DNA from: Betaproteobacteria bacterium UBA1934
Lineage (GTDB): Bacteria > Pseudomonadota > Gammaproteobacteria > Burkholderiales > Rhodocyclaceae
Assembly: GCA_002337055.1 (NCBI GenBank)
Contig: DDFG01000001.1
Location: 521,252 to 585,251 of the forward strand
Reading direction: 5' to 3'
DNA length: 64,000 nt
Both the position numbers and the translations under genes were made by a program. The notes beneath the pieces were generated by a model, which saw only the letters and a program-made list of their open reading frames with translations, had not been told where the DNA came from and made no database searches. How positions within the stretch are numbered: the first letter of the stretch is position 1; every line of letters begins with the position of its first letter. Below, piece after piece: positions 17,346 through 24,917 of this stretch.

Positions 17346-18011
17346 ATGGCGCGAAAAATGGGGTTCAGGCTTGGAATATACGTTTTCAAGGAAGCCGAGA
17401 TCATCGATTATGCCGCGCCGGCCGGAGTGATTTCGGTAGCGCGGCGCTTCGATCCGGAACTCGATACCTTTCTGGTCGCCGAATCCATGCGGCCGGTACA
17501 AACGCAGGCCGGGTTTACGGTCTGGCCGAACTACGCCTTTGGCGACCATCCGGCGATGGATGCCTTTCTGATCCCGGGTGGCTTCGGCACGCGACAGGAA
17601 ATGCATAACGGCAACCTGCGCCGCTTCATCAAGGAACTGCCGGCGGAATGTCTGTTGACCAGCGTCTGCACGGGTTCGTGGATCTATGCCCGGATGGGGT
17701 TGCTAGACGGCCTGACGGCGACCAATCGCAAGGAACCGGACCGGCTGGAGGCATCGCATCTCGGCAAGACGCCGATCGATCGACTGGCGGAACTCGCGCC
17801 CGCCTGCCGGATCAGCCGCGCCCGCGTCGTCGATGCCGGGCGGATGATCACGGCTGGCGGTATCGCTTCGGGCATGGAACTTGGTTTTCATCTCTTGCGC
17901 CGCGCCGGGTATGACGAGGCCTTTATCGCCGATGTTGCCCGTGTCATGGAATACCAGCGTGCCTACGACCAGTACCGGCACGATATCGAATACCACGAAC
18001 CCACCCCCTGA
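17346..18011 (+). CDS. DJ-1/PfpI family protein, isonitrile-hydratase-like
   Basis: 221 residues, a single DJ-1/PfpI domain without an AraC HTH. The nucleophile-elbow cysteine is in LTSVCTGSWIYARMGLLDG, with the preceding FLIPGGFGTRQE acidic/oxyanion region and downstream ITAGGIASGMELG. The overall pattern resembles isonitrile hydratases and GlxA N-domains. It is the first gene of a same-strand run with an NrtA-like binding protein (24 bases on), permease, ATPase and cyanase. That suggests action on a cyanate-, nitrile- or isonitrile-type nitrogen compound. The enzymatic assignment is an inference from similarity of motifs; a regulatory or chaperone role is not excluded. Confidence 0.8.
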   Translation: MARKMGFRLGIYVFKEAEIIDYAAPAGVISVARRFDPELDTFLVAESMRPVQTQAGFTVWPNYAFGDHPAMDAFLIPGGFGTRQEMHNGNLRRFIKELPAECLLTSVCTGSWIYARMGLLDGLTATNRKEPDRLEASHLGKTPIDRLAELAPACRISRARVVDAGRMITAGGIASGMELGFHLLRRAGYDEAFIADVARVMEYQRAYDQYRHDIEYHEPTP

Positions 18012-18035
18012 ATTCATTTCCCGAAGGAGATTGTC

Positions 18036-19406
18036 ATGTCTGCTTTCAAGGACCCATTTAACGAGAAGACCCACCTGGGCGCCTGTTCCTGCGGCAAGCA
18101 TCATTCGCAGGCCGAGCACGACGCTGAAAACGCCGTGCTGCCCGAGGATGCCGGCGTGGAATCGCTCAACCGGCGCACCATCGAATCCGCCGTGATGCGT
18201 GCGGTGTTTCCGAACGATGGCGAACGTCGCCGCTTCTTGCGGGCCGTCGGTCGTTCGACGGCGCTGGCGGCCTTGTCCAGCTTCTTCCCCTTCGGTGCGC
18301 TGGAGGCGATGGCGCAGGAGAAGGGCGCGCTGGAGAAAAAGGATCTGAAGATCGGCTTTATCCCCATCACTTGCGCCAGTCCATTGCTGATGGCCGATCC
18401 ACTCGGCTTCTATCGGCAGCAGGGATTGAACGTACAGATGATCAAGACTGCCGGCTGGGCGTTGATCCGGGACAAGGTGTTGAACCGCGAATACGACGCT
18501 TCGCACATGCTGGCGCCGATGCCGATTGCCATGAGCATGGGCATCGGCTCCAACCCGATGCCGCTTAACGTCGCCACCATTCAGAACACCAACGGCCAGG
18601 CCATTACCCTGCACGTCAAGCACAAGGACAAGCGCGATCCGAAGCAGTGGAAAGGCTTCAAGTTCGCGGTGCCGTTCGAGTTCTCGATGCATAACTTCTT
18701 GCTGCGCTATTACGTCGCCGAGCACGGTCTCGACCCCGACAAGGACATCCAGATTCGTGTGGTGCCGCCACCGGAAATGGTGGCCAACCTGCGCGCCGGC
18801 AACCTCGATGGCTATCTGGCGCCCGATCCTTTTAACCAGCGAGCGGTGTTCGACGAAGTCGGCTTCATTCACCTGCTCTCAAAGGAAATCTGGGATGGAC
18901 ATCCTTGCTGTTCCTTCGGCGTGCCGACCGATTTTGTCAAACAGAATCCGAACACCTTCGCGGCGCTTTACCGGGCGATCCTGACCGCCGCCAAGATGGC
19001 GCGCGACCCGAAAAACCGCCCGATCATGGCGGAAGTCCTTTCGCCGGCCAGTTACCTGAACCAGCCGAGCACGGTGCTGCAACAGGTGTTGACCGGCAAG
19101 TTTGCCGATGGTCTGGGCAACGTCCGAAACGAGCCCACTCGCGCCGATTTCGATCCCTTCCCCTGGTATTCGATGGCGGTGTGGATACTGAGCCAGATGA
19201 AGCGTTGGGGCTACCTCAAGGGCGACGTCAATTACAAGGAAATCGCCGAGAAGGTGTATCTGATTACCGACGCCAAGAAATACATGGCCGAGATCGGGAT
19301 GCCGGTACCCAAGGAGAATTACGCCAGGATCAAGGTGATGGGCAAGGAATTCGACCCGATGAAGGCCGATGCCTACCTCAATTCGTTTGCCATCAAGAAG
19401 GTTTGA
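18036..19406 (+). CDS. cynA: NrtA/CmpA/CynA-type ABC transporter substrate-binding protein
   Basis: 456 residues, periplasmic binding protein of the nitrate/bicarbonate/cyanate transporter group. A twin-arginine-type signal (RRRFLRAVGRSTALAALSS) starts only at about residue 63. It is preceded by an unusual hydrophilic leader containing CSCGKHH. The mature part shows LKIGFIPITCASPLLMADPLGFY, the anion-site region WALIRDKVLNREYDASHMLAPMPIAMS, PLNVATIQNTNGQAITLH and EFSMHNFLLRYYVAEHGLDP. Genes for permease, ATPase and cyanase follow with short gaps, which makes cyanate the likely ligand rather than nitrate. A GGAG site lies before the ATG. Confidence 0.88.
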   Translation: MSAFKDPFNEKTHLGACSCGKHHSQAEHDAENAVLPEDAGVESLNRRTIESAVMRAVFPNDGERRRFLRAVGRSTALAALSSFFPFGALEAMAQEKGALEKKDLKIGFIPITCASPLLMADPLGFYRQQGLNVQMIKTAGWALIRDKVLNREYDASHMLAPMPIAMSMGIGSNPMPLNVATIQNTNGQAITLHVKHKDKRDPKQWKGFKFAVPFEFSMHNFLLRYYVAEHGLDPDKDIQIRVVPPPEMVANLRAGNLDGYLAPDPFNQRAVFDEVGFIHLLSKEIWDGHPCCSFGVPTDFVKQNPNTFAALYRAILTAAKMARDPKNRPIMAEVLSPASYLNQPSTVLQQVLTGKFADGLGNVRNEPTRADFDPFPWYSMAVWILSQMKRWGYLKGDVNYKEIAEKVYLITDAKKYMAEIGMPVPKENYARIKVMGKEFDPMKADAYLNSFAIKKV

Positions 19407-19418
19407 CGAAAGCACACC

Positions 19419-20258
19419 ATGACCAAGGAGCACTGGAAAAGCCTGCTGCTGTCGGCCATCCTGTTTCTCGTCTTTCTCGGCGTGTGGTTCGTTGCCACGC
19501 AACCGAAAGAGAGCGCGCAACAGACTGCCGCACAGGACGAATACGCCGCGCTGATGGGCAAGGGAGCCGTCAAGGCGACCGGATTTCCGCCCCCGCAGGA
19601 AATCGGCAAGGCCATCGTCACGCATCTCTCGGATCCGTTCAAGGATAACGGCCCCAACGACAAGGGAATTGCGATCCAGCTTGGACACTCGCTTGCCCGC
19701 GTCGGCATTGGGTTTGCGCTGGCGATTCTGCTGGCGCTGCCGCTGGGTTTCATCATCGGCATGTCGCCGCTGCTATACCGTGCCCTCGATCCCTTCATCC
19801 AGGTATTGAAGCCGATCTCTCCCCTGGCCTGGATGCCGCTGGCGCTCTACACGATCAAGGATTCCAATCTTTCTGGCATCTTCGTCATCTTCATCTGTTC
19901 GGTCTGGCCGATGCTGATCAATACCGCCTTCGGCGTTGCCAACGTGCGGCGGGATTGGCTCAACGTGGCCCGCACGCTGGAAGTGCGGCCGGTCAGAAAG
20001 GCGCTGATGGTCATTCTGCCTGCCGCCGCGCCCACCATCCTGACCGGGATGCGTATCTCGATGGGGATCGCATGGCTGGTGATCGTGGCGGCGGAGATGC
20101 TGGTCGGTGGTACCGGCATCGGTTATTTCGTCTGGAACGAATGGAACAACCTGGCACTGCCCAACGTCATTTTCGCCATTCTCGTGATTGGCCTCGTCGG
20201 TATGATCCTTGACCGCTGTTTTGCCGGCTTGCAACGGCTGGTCAGCTATACGGAGTAA
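19419..20258 (+). CDS. cynB: ABC transporter permease (NrtB/CynB-type)
   Basis: 279-residue inner-membrane permease. An N-terminal helix (LLLSAILFLVFLGVWFVAT) is followed by a periplasmic loop and a BPD_transp_1 domain with several helices (VGIGFALAILLALPLGFIIG, LSGIFVIFICSVWPMLIN, VIFAILVIGLVGMILDRC). The cytoplasmic EAA-type loop that contacts the ATPase is RTLEVRPVRKALMVILPAA, followed by PTILTGMRISMGIAWLVIVAAE. It sits 12 bases after the binding-protein gene and 5 bases before the ATPase gene, so the three form one importer. Confidence 0.9.
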   Translation: MTKEHWKSLLLSAILFLVFLGVWFVATQPKESAQQTAAQDEYAALMGKGAVKATGFPPPQEIGKAIVTHLSDPFKDNGPNDKGIAIQLGHSLARVGIGFALAILLALPLGFIIGMSPLLYRALDPFIQVLKPISPLAWMPLALYTIKDSNLSGIFVIFICSVWPMLINTAFGVANVRRDWLNVARTLEVRPVRKALMVILPAAAPTILTGMRISMGIAWLVIVAAEMLVGGTGIGYFVWNEWNNLALPNVIFAILVIGLVGMILDRCFAGLQRLVSYTE

Positions 20259-20263
20259 TCAGC

Positions 20264-21112
20264 ATGGCCTTCCTGCAAGTCGAGAACCTCGCCAAAGCCT
20301 ACCCCGGCAACGATGCGCCCGTATTCGAGAAAGTCAATTTCACCTTGGAGAAAGGTGAATTCGTCTGCATCATCGGTCACTCCGGTTGCGGCAAGACCAC
20401 TATCCTGAATGCGCTCGCCGGATTGGAAACGGCCAGCGGCGGCAATATCACGATGGATGGACGCGAGGTTGCCGGACCCGGGCTCGACCGGGGCGTGGTT
20501 TTTCAGAGCCACGCCCTGATGCCCTGGCTGACGGTTATCGACAACGTCAAGTTCGGAGTCCGCTCGCGCTGGCCGGAGTGGAGCAAGGTCGAGGTCGAGG
20601 CGCAGGCGACCAAGTACCTCGAAATGGTCGGCCTTGGCGCCGCCCTGCACAAGAAACCCGCCATGCTCTCGGGCGGGATGAAGCAGCGTGTCGGGATCGC
20701 CCGTGCCTTCGCCATCCAGCCCAAGATGCTGCTGCTGGACGAACCCTTTGGTGCGCTCGATGCGTTGACGCGAGGCACCATTCAGGACGAATTGCTGAAG
20801 ATCGTGCAGGCGACCGCACAAACGGTGTTCATGATCACGCACGACGTCGATGAGGCGATTCTGCTTTCCGACCGTATTCTGCTGATGAGCAACGGCCCGC
20901 GCGCCCGCATCGCCGAAATCGTGGAAGTGACATTGCCACGCAGTCGTACCCGTCACGACATGCACCACGATCCGCGCTTTTACCGTATCCGCAACCATCT
21001 GGTCGATTTTCTGGTCAGCCGCTCGAAAGACCCCAAACCTGCCGGACAGTTGCATCCGCCTGTTGTCCGCCCCGGCGAAGATGAACCGGCGGAACCTCCA
21101 CTCGCTGCTTAA
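20264..21112 (+). CDS. cynD: ABC transporter ATP-binding protein (NrtD/CynD-type)
   Basis: 282-residue ATPase powering the adjacent importer. Walker A GHSGCGKTT, Q-loop VVFQSHALMPWL, signature LSGGMKQRVGIARA, Walker B MLLLDEPFGALDALTR and H-loop FMITHDVDEAILLSDR are all intact. The C-terminus after about residue 235 is a Pro-rich extension and not the NrtA-like regulatory domain seen in NrtC. A five-base gap follows the permease, and cyanase follows 19 bases on. Confidence 0.92.
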   Translation: MAFLQVENLAKAYPGNDAPVFEKVNFTLEKGEFVCIIGHSGCGKTTILNALAGLETASGGNITMDGREVAGPGLDRGVVFQSHALMPWLTVIDNVKFGVRSRWPEWSKVEVEAQATKYLEMVGLGAALHKKPAMLSGGMKQRVGIARAFAIQPKMLLLDEPFGALDALTRGTIQDELLKIVQATAQTVFMITHDVDEAILLSDRILLMSNGPRARIAEIVEVTLPRSRTRHDMHHDPRFYRIRNHLVDFLVSRSKDPKPAGQLHPPVVRPGEDEPAEPPLAA

Positions 21113-21131
21113 CCCATCAAGGAGACTTGCC

Positions 21132-21575
21132 ATGAACCGCGAAGATGTCACCGACCTGATCGTCACCCAGAAGATCAAGAAAAAACTCAGTTGGGCAAAA
21201 CTGGCCGCTTTGATCGGCCACAGCAAGGAATGGAGCACAGCCGCGCTGCTCGGCCAGATGACCCTGACCGAAGCACAGGCCAAGGCGGTGGGCGCAGCGC
21301 TCGATCTGCCGGCGGAGGCGGTCGAGCTGCTCCAGGTCGTGCCCTATAAAGGCTCCTTGCCGAGCGCCGTGCCAACCGATCCCCTGATCTACCGCTTCTA
21401 TGAGCTGGTGAATGTCTATGGCACGACATTCAAGGCGCTGATCCACGAGGAATTCGGCGACGGCATCATGAGCGCCATTGATTTCAACATGGATCTGACG
21501 CGCGAACCCGACCCCAAGGGCGACCGGGTCAAGATCGTCATGAGCGGCAAATTCCTGCCGTACAAGACCTATTGA
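21132..21575 (+). CDS. cynS: cyanate hydratase (cyanase)
   Basis: Converts cyanate plus bicarbonate to ammonia and CO2; 147 residues, the normal family length. Catalytic residues Arg88, Glu91 (PLIYRFYELVN) and Ser114 (GDGIMSAIDF) correspond to Arg96/Glu99/Ser122 of the E. coli enzyme. The N-terminal HTH-like domain (KKKLSWAKLAALIGHSKEW) and C-terminal YKTY are typical. The ATG at 21132 has GGAG upstream. It is last in the DJ-1/ABC-importer run, which makes the whole cluster a cyanate uptake and detoxification or nitrogen-supply operon. No cynT carbonic anhydrase is in the operon; a gamma-class enzyme lies far away at 51.2-51.8 kb. Confidence 0.96.
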   Translation: MNREDVTDLIVTQKIKKKLSWAKLAALIGHSKEWSTAALLGQMTLTEAQAKAVGAALDLPAEAVELLQVVPYKGSLPSAVPTDPLIYRFYELVNVYGTTFKALIHEEFGDGIMSAIDFNMDLTREPDPKGDRVKIVMSGKFLPYKTY

Positions 21576-21591
21576 ATTGCATCCCGTTCAA

Positions 21592-21610
21592 GGGGGCGGG
21601 CCGCCCCCTC
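21592..21610 (+). terminator. possible terminator after cynS
   Basis: Stem AGGGGGC/GCCCCCT (21592-21598 and 21604-21610) 17 bases after the cyanase stop. The tail CCGGTTTGG is poor in U, so termination may be inefficient or may need Rho. Confidence 0.5.
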
Positions 21611-21668
21611 CGGTTTGGTACTTCAGTGGGTCAGTTGCAGTAACTGGTTTATGTCGCCCGGGGTTTGT

Positions 21669-22229
21669 CTAGTTGCTCTTCAAACCTGGCGATATCTCAT
21701 GCCGCCAGCGTTCGAGATGTTCGCGGTAGGAAATTCCAAGTGTTGCGAGTTCTCCGGTATCCAGTTTGTTCGCCCGATAGGCGAGAAATGGCGGATACCA
21801 CGGCAACTTGCAACGGTAGGCTGTTGCTTCGAGTGGCTGCAATAATGTCTCGAGCGCAAAGAAATTTAGCCCCGTCGGCGTATATGCGTCTATCTGATTG
21901 CCTGCCGTTGCAGCCACTAGCAGTGGAGTCCCCTCCAGACGTTGCCCGCCCTCCGCGTAGTTCACGTAGTAAAGGCTTGTAAACACATCGTCCAGCCATT
22001 GCTTAAGCAGTGCTGGCGATGCATACCATTGCACTGGAAACTGCAAGACGATTCTTTCCGCAGCCAGCAAGCGTGCTGTTTCTAGCTCGACATCAATGCT
22101 CTTTCCTGCATATTGGGCATACATATCGATAATTTCGATCCCGTTCATCATCTGCGCAGCGCGAACCATGGCGACATTGGCGCGCGATTCGGAGAAATTG
22201 GGGTGAAATACCAGAATTTTCGTGTTCAT
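21669..22229 (-). CDS. NAD(P)H quinone oxidoreductase, flavodoxin-fold (MdaB/KefF-like)
   Basis: 186 residues from ATG 22229, which has GGAG eight bases upstream; the frame opens further up, but without a ribosome site. Flavodoxin_2 features are the N-terminal KILVFHPNFSESRANVA phosphate-binding loop, QFPVQWYASPALLKQWLDDVF and LVAATAGNQ. These enzymes carry out two-electron FMN/FAD-dependent quinone reduction with NAD(P)H, often in electrophile defence. The gene is divergent from a LysR regulator with 109 bases between, and direct repeats lie in that space. This gene is probably the regulator's target. Confidence 0.88.
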   Translation of the reverse strand: MNTKILVFHPNFSESRANVAMVRAAQMMNGIEIIDMYAQYAGKSIDVELETARLLAAERIVLQFPVQWYASPALLKQWLDDVFTSLYYVNYAEGGQRLEGTPLLVAATAGNQIDAYTPTGLNFFALETLLQPLEATAYRCKLPWYPPFLAYRANKLDTGELATLGISYREHLERWRHEISPGLKSN

Positions 22230-22290
22230 CGTGGATGCTCCGGTTGGGTTAAACAACATGAAGGGCTGATTTGACAAATGGTGCGGCACC

Positions 22291-22323
22291 TTTAATTATT
22301 GATCCAACGGATTTTAATTATTG
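22291..22323. promoter_or_regulatory. candidate LysR operator: 11-bp direct repeats with 22-bp period
   Basis: TTTAATTATTG occurs at 22291-22301 and again, exactly, at 22313-22323, two helical turns apart. Between them is the inverted repeat ATCC-AAC-GGAT (22302-22312). The element lies in the divergent promoter region between the quinone reductase and the LysR gene, where a regulator of this family would bind, and immediately precedes the LysR start. Confidence 0.55.
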
Positions 22324-22338
22324 GTATATATTCACAAG

Positions 22339-23232
22339 ATGAATCTACGACGCATAGACCTGAATTTGCTGGTTGTCCTCGACACCCTACTGGACGAGGT
22401 GCATGTAACCCGTGCAGCACAACGCCTCTCGTTGTCGCAACCGGCGATGAGCAACGCTTTGGCGCGATGCCGCGAGGTGTTTGGTGATCCGCTGTTGGTT
22501 AAAGCGGGGAGTGGCATGAGGCTGACTGTTAAGGCGCAATCGCTGCGGCAGCCACTGAAGAATGCGCTGAGGGGACTGGATACTGTTTTCGAGCCAGAAC
22601 AGCCTGCGCTCGCAACGTTGCGAGCGCGAATCCGCATTGGAATGGCGGACGGACTACTCACTTCAGTCGCGGCGCCGATTCAACGCGAATTGCAGGTGCA
22701 TGCACCGGGAATTTCGCTGATTTACCTACCCTGGCGCGGTGGAAGTCAGATGCTGCATCAACTGGCGCAGGATGATATGGATATCGCGGTTTCGGTAATT
22801 CCTTCGCCGGATGCCAGTATTCGGCGACAGGAGCTGGTCACGGAGCACTATCAGGTGGCAATGCGTAAGGGACATCCAGCTGCGGATAGTTTCAACCTCG
22901 ACACTTGGTTGGCGTACCCGCATGTTGTCGTATCACCGCGCGGCGACCCGCGCGGTGCGCTTGACGATGTGCTGGTGCATCTGGGGCGGGAACGGCAAAT
23001 TGGCTTAGTTTTGCCCAGTTTCGTAACTGCGATACAGGTTGTTGCCCGTACCGACCTGATCGCGATGGTTCCGAGCCGCAGCTTGGTGGATGAGGACAAG
23101 GAACGTTTTGCTATCTTTGAGCCGCCGGTCCCGATGGAGACGTTTCCGTTGCATATCGCGTGGCATGAGCGCAGCGATAACAATCCCGCCGTCCAGCATG
23201 TTTGTATGCTGTTGAAGCAGTGCATTTGCTAG
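22339..23232 (+). CDS. LysR-family transcriptional regulator
   Basis: 297 residues. The N-terminal winged HTH (LRRIDLNLLVVLDTLLDEV, TRAAQRLSLSQPAMSNALARCREVF) is followed by a PBP2-type effector domain (IRIGMADGLLTSVAAPIQREL). The NodD/NahR-like start (MNLRRIDLNLL) places it among the aromatic- or flavonoid-responsive LysR group. The ATG at 22339 is chosen over a TTG at 22321. It is divergent from the quinone reductase; it probably activates that gene in response to a quinone-like compound, though the effector is unknown. Confidence 0.9.
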   Translation: MNLRRIDLNLLVVLDTLLDEVHVTRAAQRLSLSQPAMSNALARCREVFGDPLLVKAGSGMRLTVKAQSLRQPLKNALRGLDTVFEPEQPALATLRARIRIGMADGLLTSVAAPIQRELQVHAPGISLIYLPWRGGSQMLHQLAQDDMDIAVSVIPSPDASIRRQELVTEHYQVAMRKGHPAADSFNLDTWLAYPHVVVSPRGDPRGALDDVLVHLGRERQIGLVLPSFVTAIQVVARTDLIAMVPSRSLVDEDKERFAIFEPPVPMETFPLHIAWHERSDNNPAVQHVCMLLKQCIC

Positions 23233-23352
23233 TGGTTGAAAAGAATGCGGTAACGGTCGATGCAGTTCGAGGAGAGGGATCTGGAAAGCCATTCGGATAT
23301 GGTGTCAACGAATACTGCTTTGCTTTTATGCTTCAACACCTGTCAGCGTTGC

Positions 23353-23871
23353 CTATCCTTTCCATCTTCCCCAATTGATTTTGGCCTCGTCATAACGATC
23401 TTCCGCCGGTAAGGTTTGGGCCGGATAACCGAGCGGAAAAATGGCGAATGGCACAACGCTTTCGGGCACGTCGAACACCTTGCGGCAGCCGGTAACGCGA
23501 GGCGGGATACCGATTACCGCAATCCAGACGGTGCCCAGCCCGAGGGCGTGGGCGGCCAGTTGCAGGTTTTGCGCGGCGCATGAGCAATCTTGCGGCGCGA
23601 AGCCCTTGAACTTCTCCAGCGCTTCGTCGAGGCAGATCAGGATGGCGGCTTGCGCCTGTTTGAACATCGGGTTGCCGGCGTCGACCGATTCCGCCAATGC
23701 GTCCAGCTGGGCCCGGTCGGTGCTCACGCAGAAGTGCCAGGGGCGGCCGTCGCCGGCGCTGGGCGCCTGCATCGCGGCGGAGAGCAGGGTGCGCAGTTGC
23801 GGGTCGGAAACGGGTTGGTCGGTAAAGGCGCGGATGCTGCGCCGGGTCATGAGGGCGGTGAGAGTGTCCAT
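23353..23871 (-). CDS. nitroreductase-family protein
   Basis: 172 residues, FMN-dependent NAD(P)H nitroreductase fold. Visible: the N-terminal FMN phosphate contact ALMTRRSIRAFTDQPV, AMQAPSAGDGRPWHF, CAAQNLQLAAHALGLGTVW, and the C-terminal IFPLGYPAQ. The start lies one base after the mltB stop, so it is the last gene of the moxR-DUF58-transglutaminase-mltB run and is translated from that transcript. Its metabolic role there is not evident. Confidence 0.88.
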   Translation of the reverse strand: MDTLTALMTRRSIRAFTDQPVSDPQLRTLLSAAMQAPSAGDGRPWHFCVSTDRAQLDALAESVDAGNPMFKQAQAAILICLDEALEKFKGFAPQDCSCAAQNLQLAAHALGLGTVWIAVIGIPPRVTGCRKVFDVPESVVPFAIFPLGYPAQTLPAEDRYDEAKINWGRWKG

Positions 23872-23872
23872 A

Positions 23873-24907
23873 TCAGGGCTTGGTGAGGTTTGAATTCAAA
23901 AAATTGGTCGGCAGCCGCGCCTTGATCGCTTCGGCGAGCTGGAAGACCGACATGGCGTAAAAGGTGGAGCGGTTGTAGCGGGTGATGACGTAGAAATTCT
24001 CGAAGCCCAGCCAGTACTCGGTGTCGGCGCCCGGCGTGACGAGGTCGACCAGCGCCACCGTGGCATCGGCCGGCAGCGTGCTGCGAATACCCTGCTGAGC
24101 CAGATCGCCCGCCTTTAACGTCGGCCGAATGCCCGCTTCCAGCAGCGCGGTTGGCGGATCGCTTTCGGTTTCGGCACGCACCGCCACCGGTTGGCCGGCT
24201 TGCCAGCCGTGTCGTTCCAGAAAGCGGGCGACGCTGCCGATGGCGTCTTCCACATTGCCAGCGAGGTCGATGCGGCCATCGCCGTCAAAATCGACCGCGT
24301 ATCGACGCTGGCTGCCCGGCATGAATTGTGGAATGCCGATCGCCCCGGCGTAGGAGCCTTTCACCGTCAGCGGATCGAAGCCGTTTTCGCGGGAGAGCAG
24401 CAGGAATTGCTCCAGCTCGGTCCGAAAAAAGTCGGCCCGCGGCGGGTAGTGGAAGGCGAGCGTGGCCAGGGCTTCCATCACCCCGAAGTTGCCCTTGTTG
24501 CGACCGTAGACGGTCTCGACGCCGATGATGGCGACAATGATCTCTTCTGGCACGCCGTATTGCGTGCTGGCGCGGGTCAGCGCCTCGCGGTTTTCCTGCC
24601 AGAAACGGACGCCGCCGTCGATGCGGATGTCGTTCAGAAAGCGCGGCCGGTAGCGGCCCCAGGATCGTTGCAAGGGGCTGGCCGGCGGCTTGATCAGCTT
24701 CAGCACGGTGGGATTGGGGTGGATGCGGGCAAACTGGCCTAGCAGCTCTGCCGGCACGAAACCATGCTTGTCCGCCATGTCGGCAACAAAGTCGAGTACG
24801 GCCGGTTCGCTGGCGAAGGATTTTGGTGTGGCGGCCACGGTCGGTGGCGCCAGCGCCAGGCAGCAGAGCGTCACGCACAGCCAGCGGAAAAACGATCCTC
24901 GCGTCAT
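23873..24907 (-). CDS. mltB: membrane-bound lytic murein transglycosylase B
   Basis: Cleaves peptidoglycan glycan strands to 1,6-anhydro products; 344 residues. After a signal peptide (FFRWLCVTLCCLALAPPTVAA) it shows the SLT_2 catalytic domain with the catalytic glutamate in IVAIIGVETVYGRNKGNFGV, the AGAIGIPQFMPGSQRRYAVDFDG-type region and the C-terminal YWLGFENFYVITRYNRS. There is no lipobox, so it may be soluble in the periplasm as in SltB-type variants. The ATG at 24907 is five bases after GGAG, while the GTG six bases upstream overlaps that site, so 24907 is chosen. It lies ten bases downstream of the transglutaminase gene. Confidence 0.92.
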   Translation of the reverse strand: MTRGSFFRWLCVTLCCLALAPPTVAATPKSFASEPAVLDFVADMADKHGFVPAELLGQFARIHPNPTVLKLIKPPASPLQRSWGRYRPRFLNDIRIDGGVRFWQENREALTRASTQYGVPEEIIVAIIGVETVYGRNKGNFGVMEALATLAFHYPPRADFFRTELEQFLLLSRENGFDPLTVKGSYAGAIGIPQFMPGSQRRYAVDFDGDGRIDLAGNVEDAIGSVARFLERHGWQAGQPVAVRAETESDPPTALLEAGIRPTLKAGDLAQQGIRSTLPADATVALVDLVTPGADTEYWLGFENFYVITRYNRSTFYAMSVFQLAEAIKARLPTNFLNSNLTKP

Positions 24908-24917
24908 CTTCACTCCA

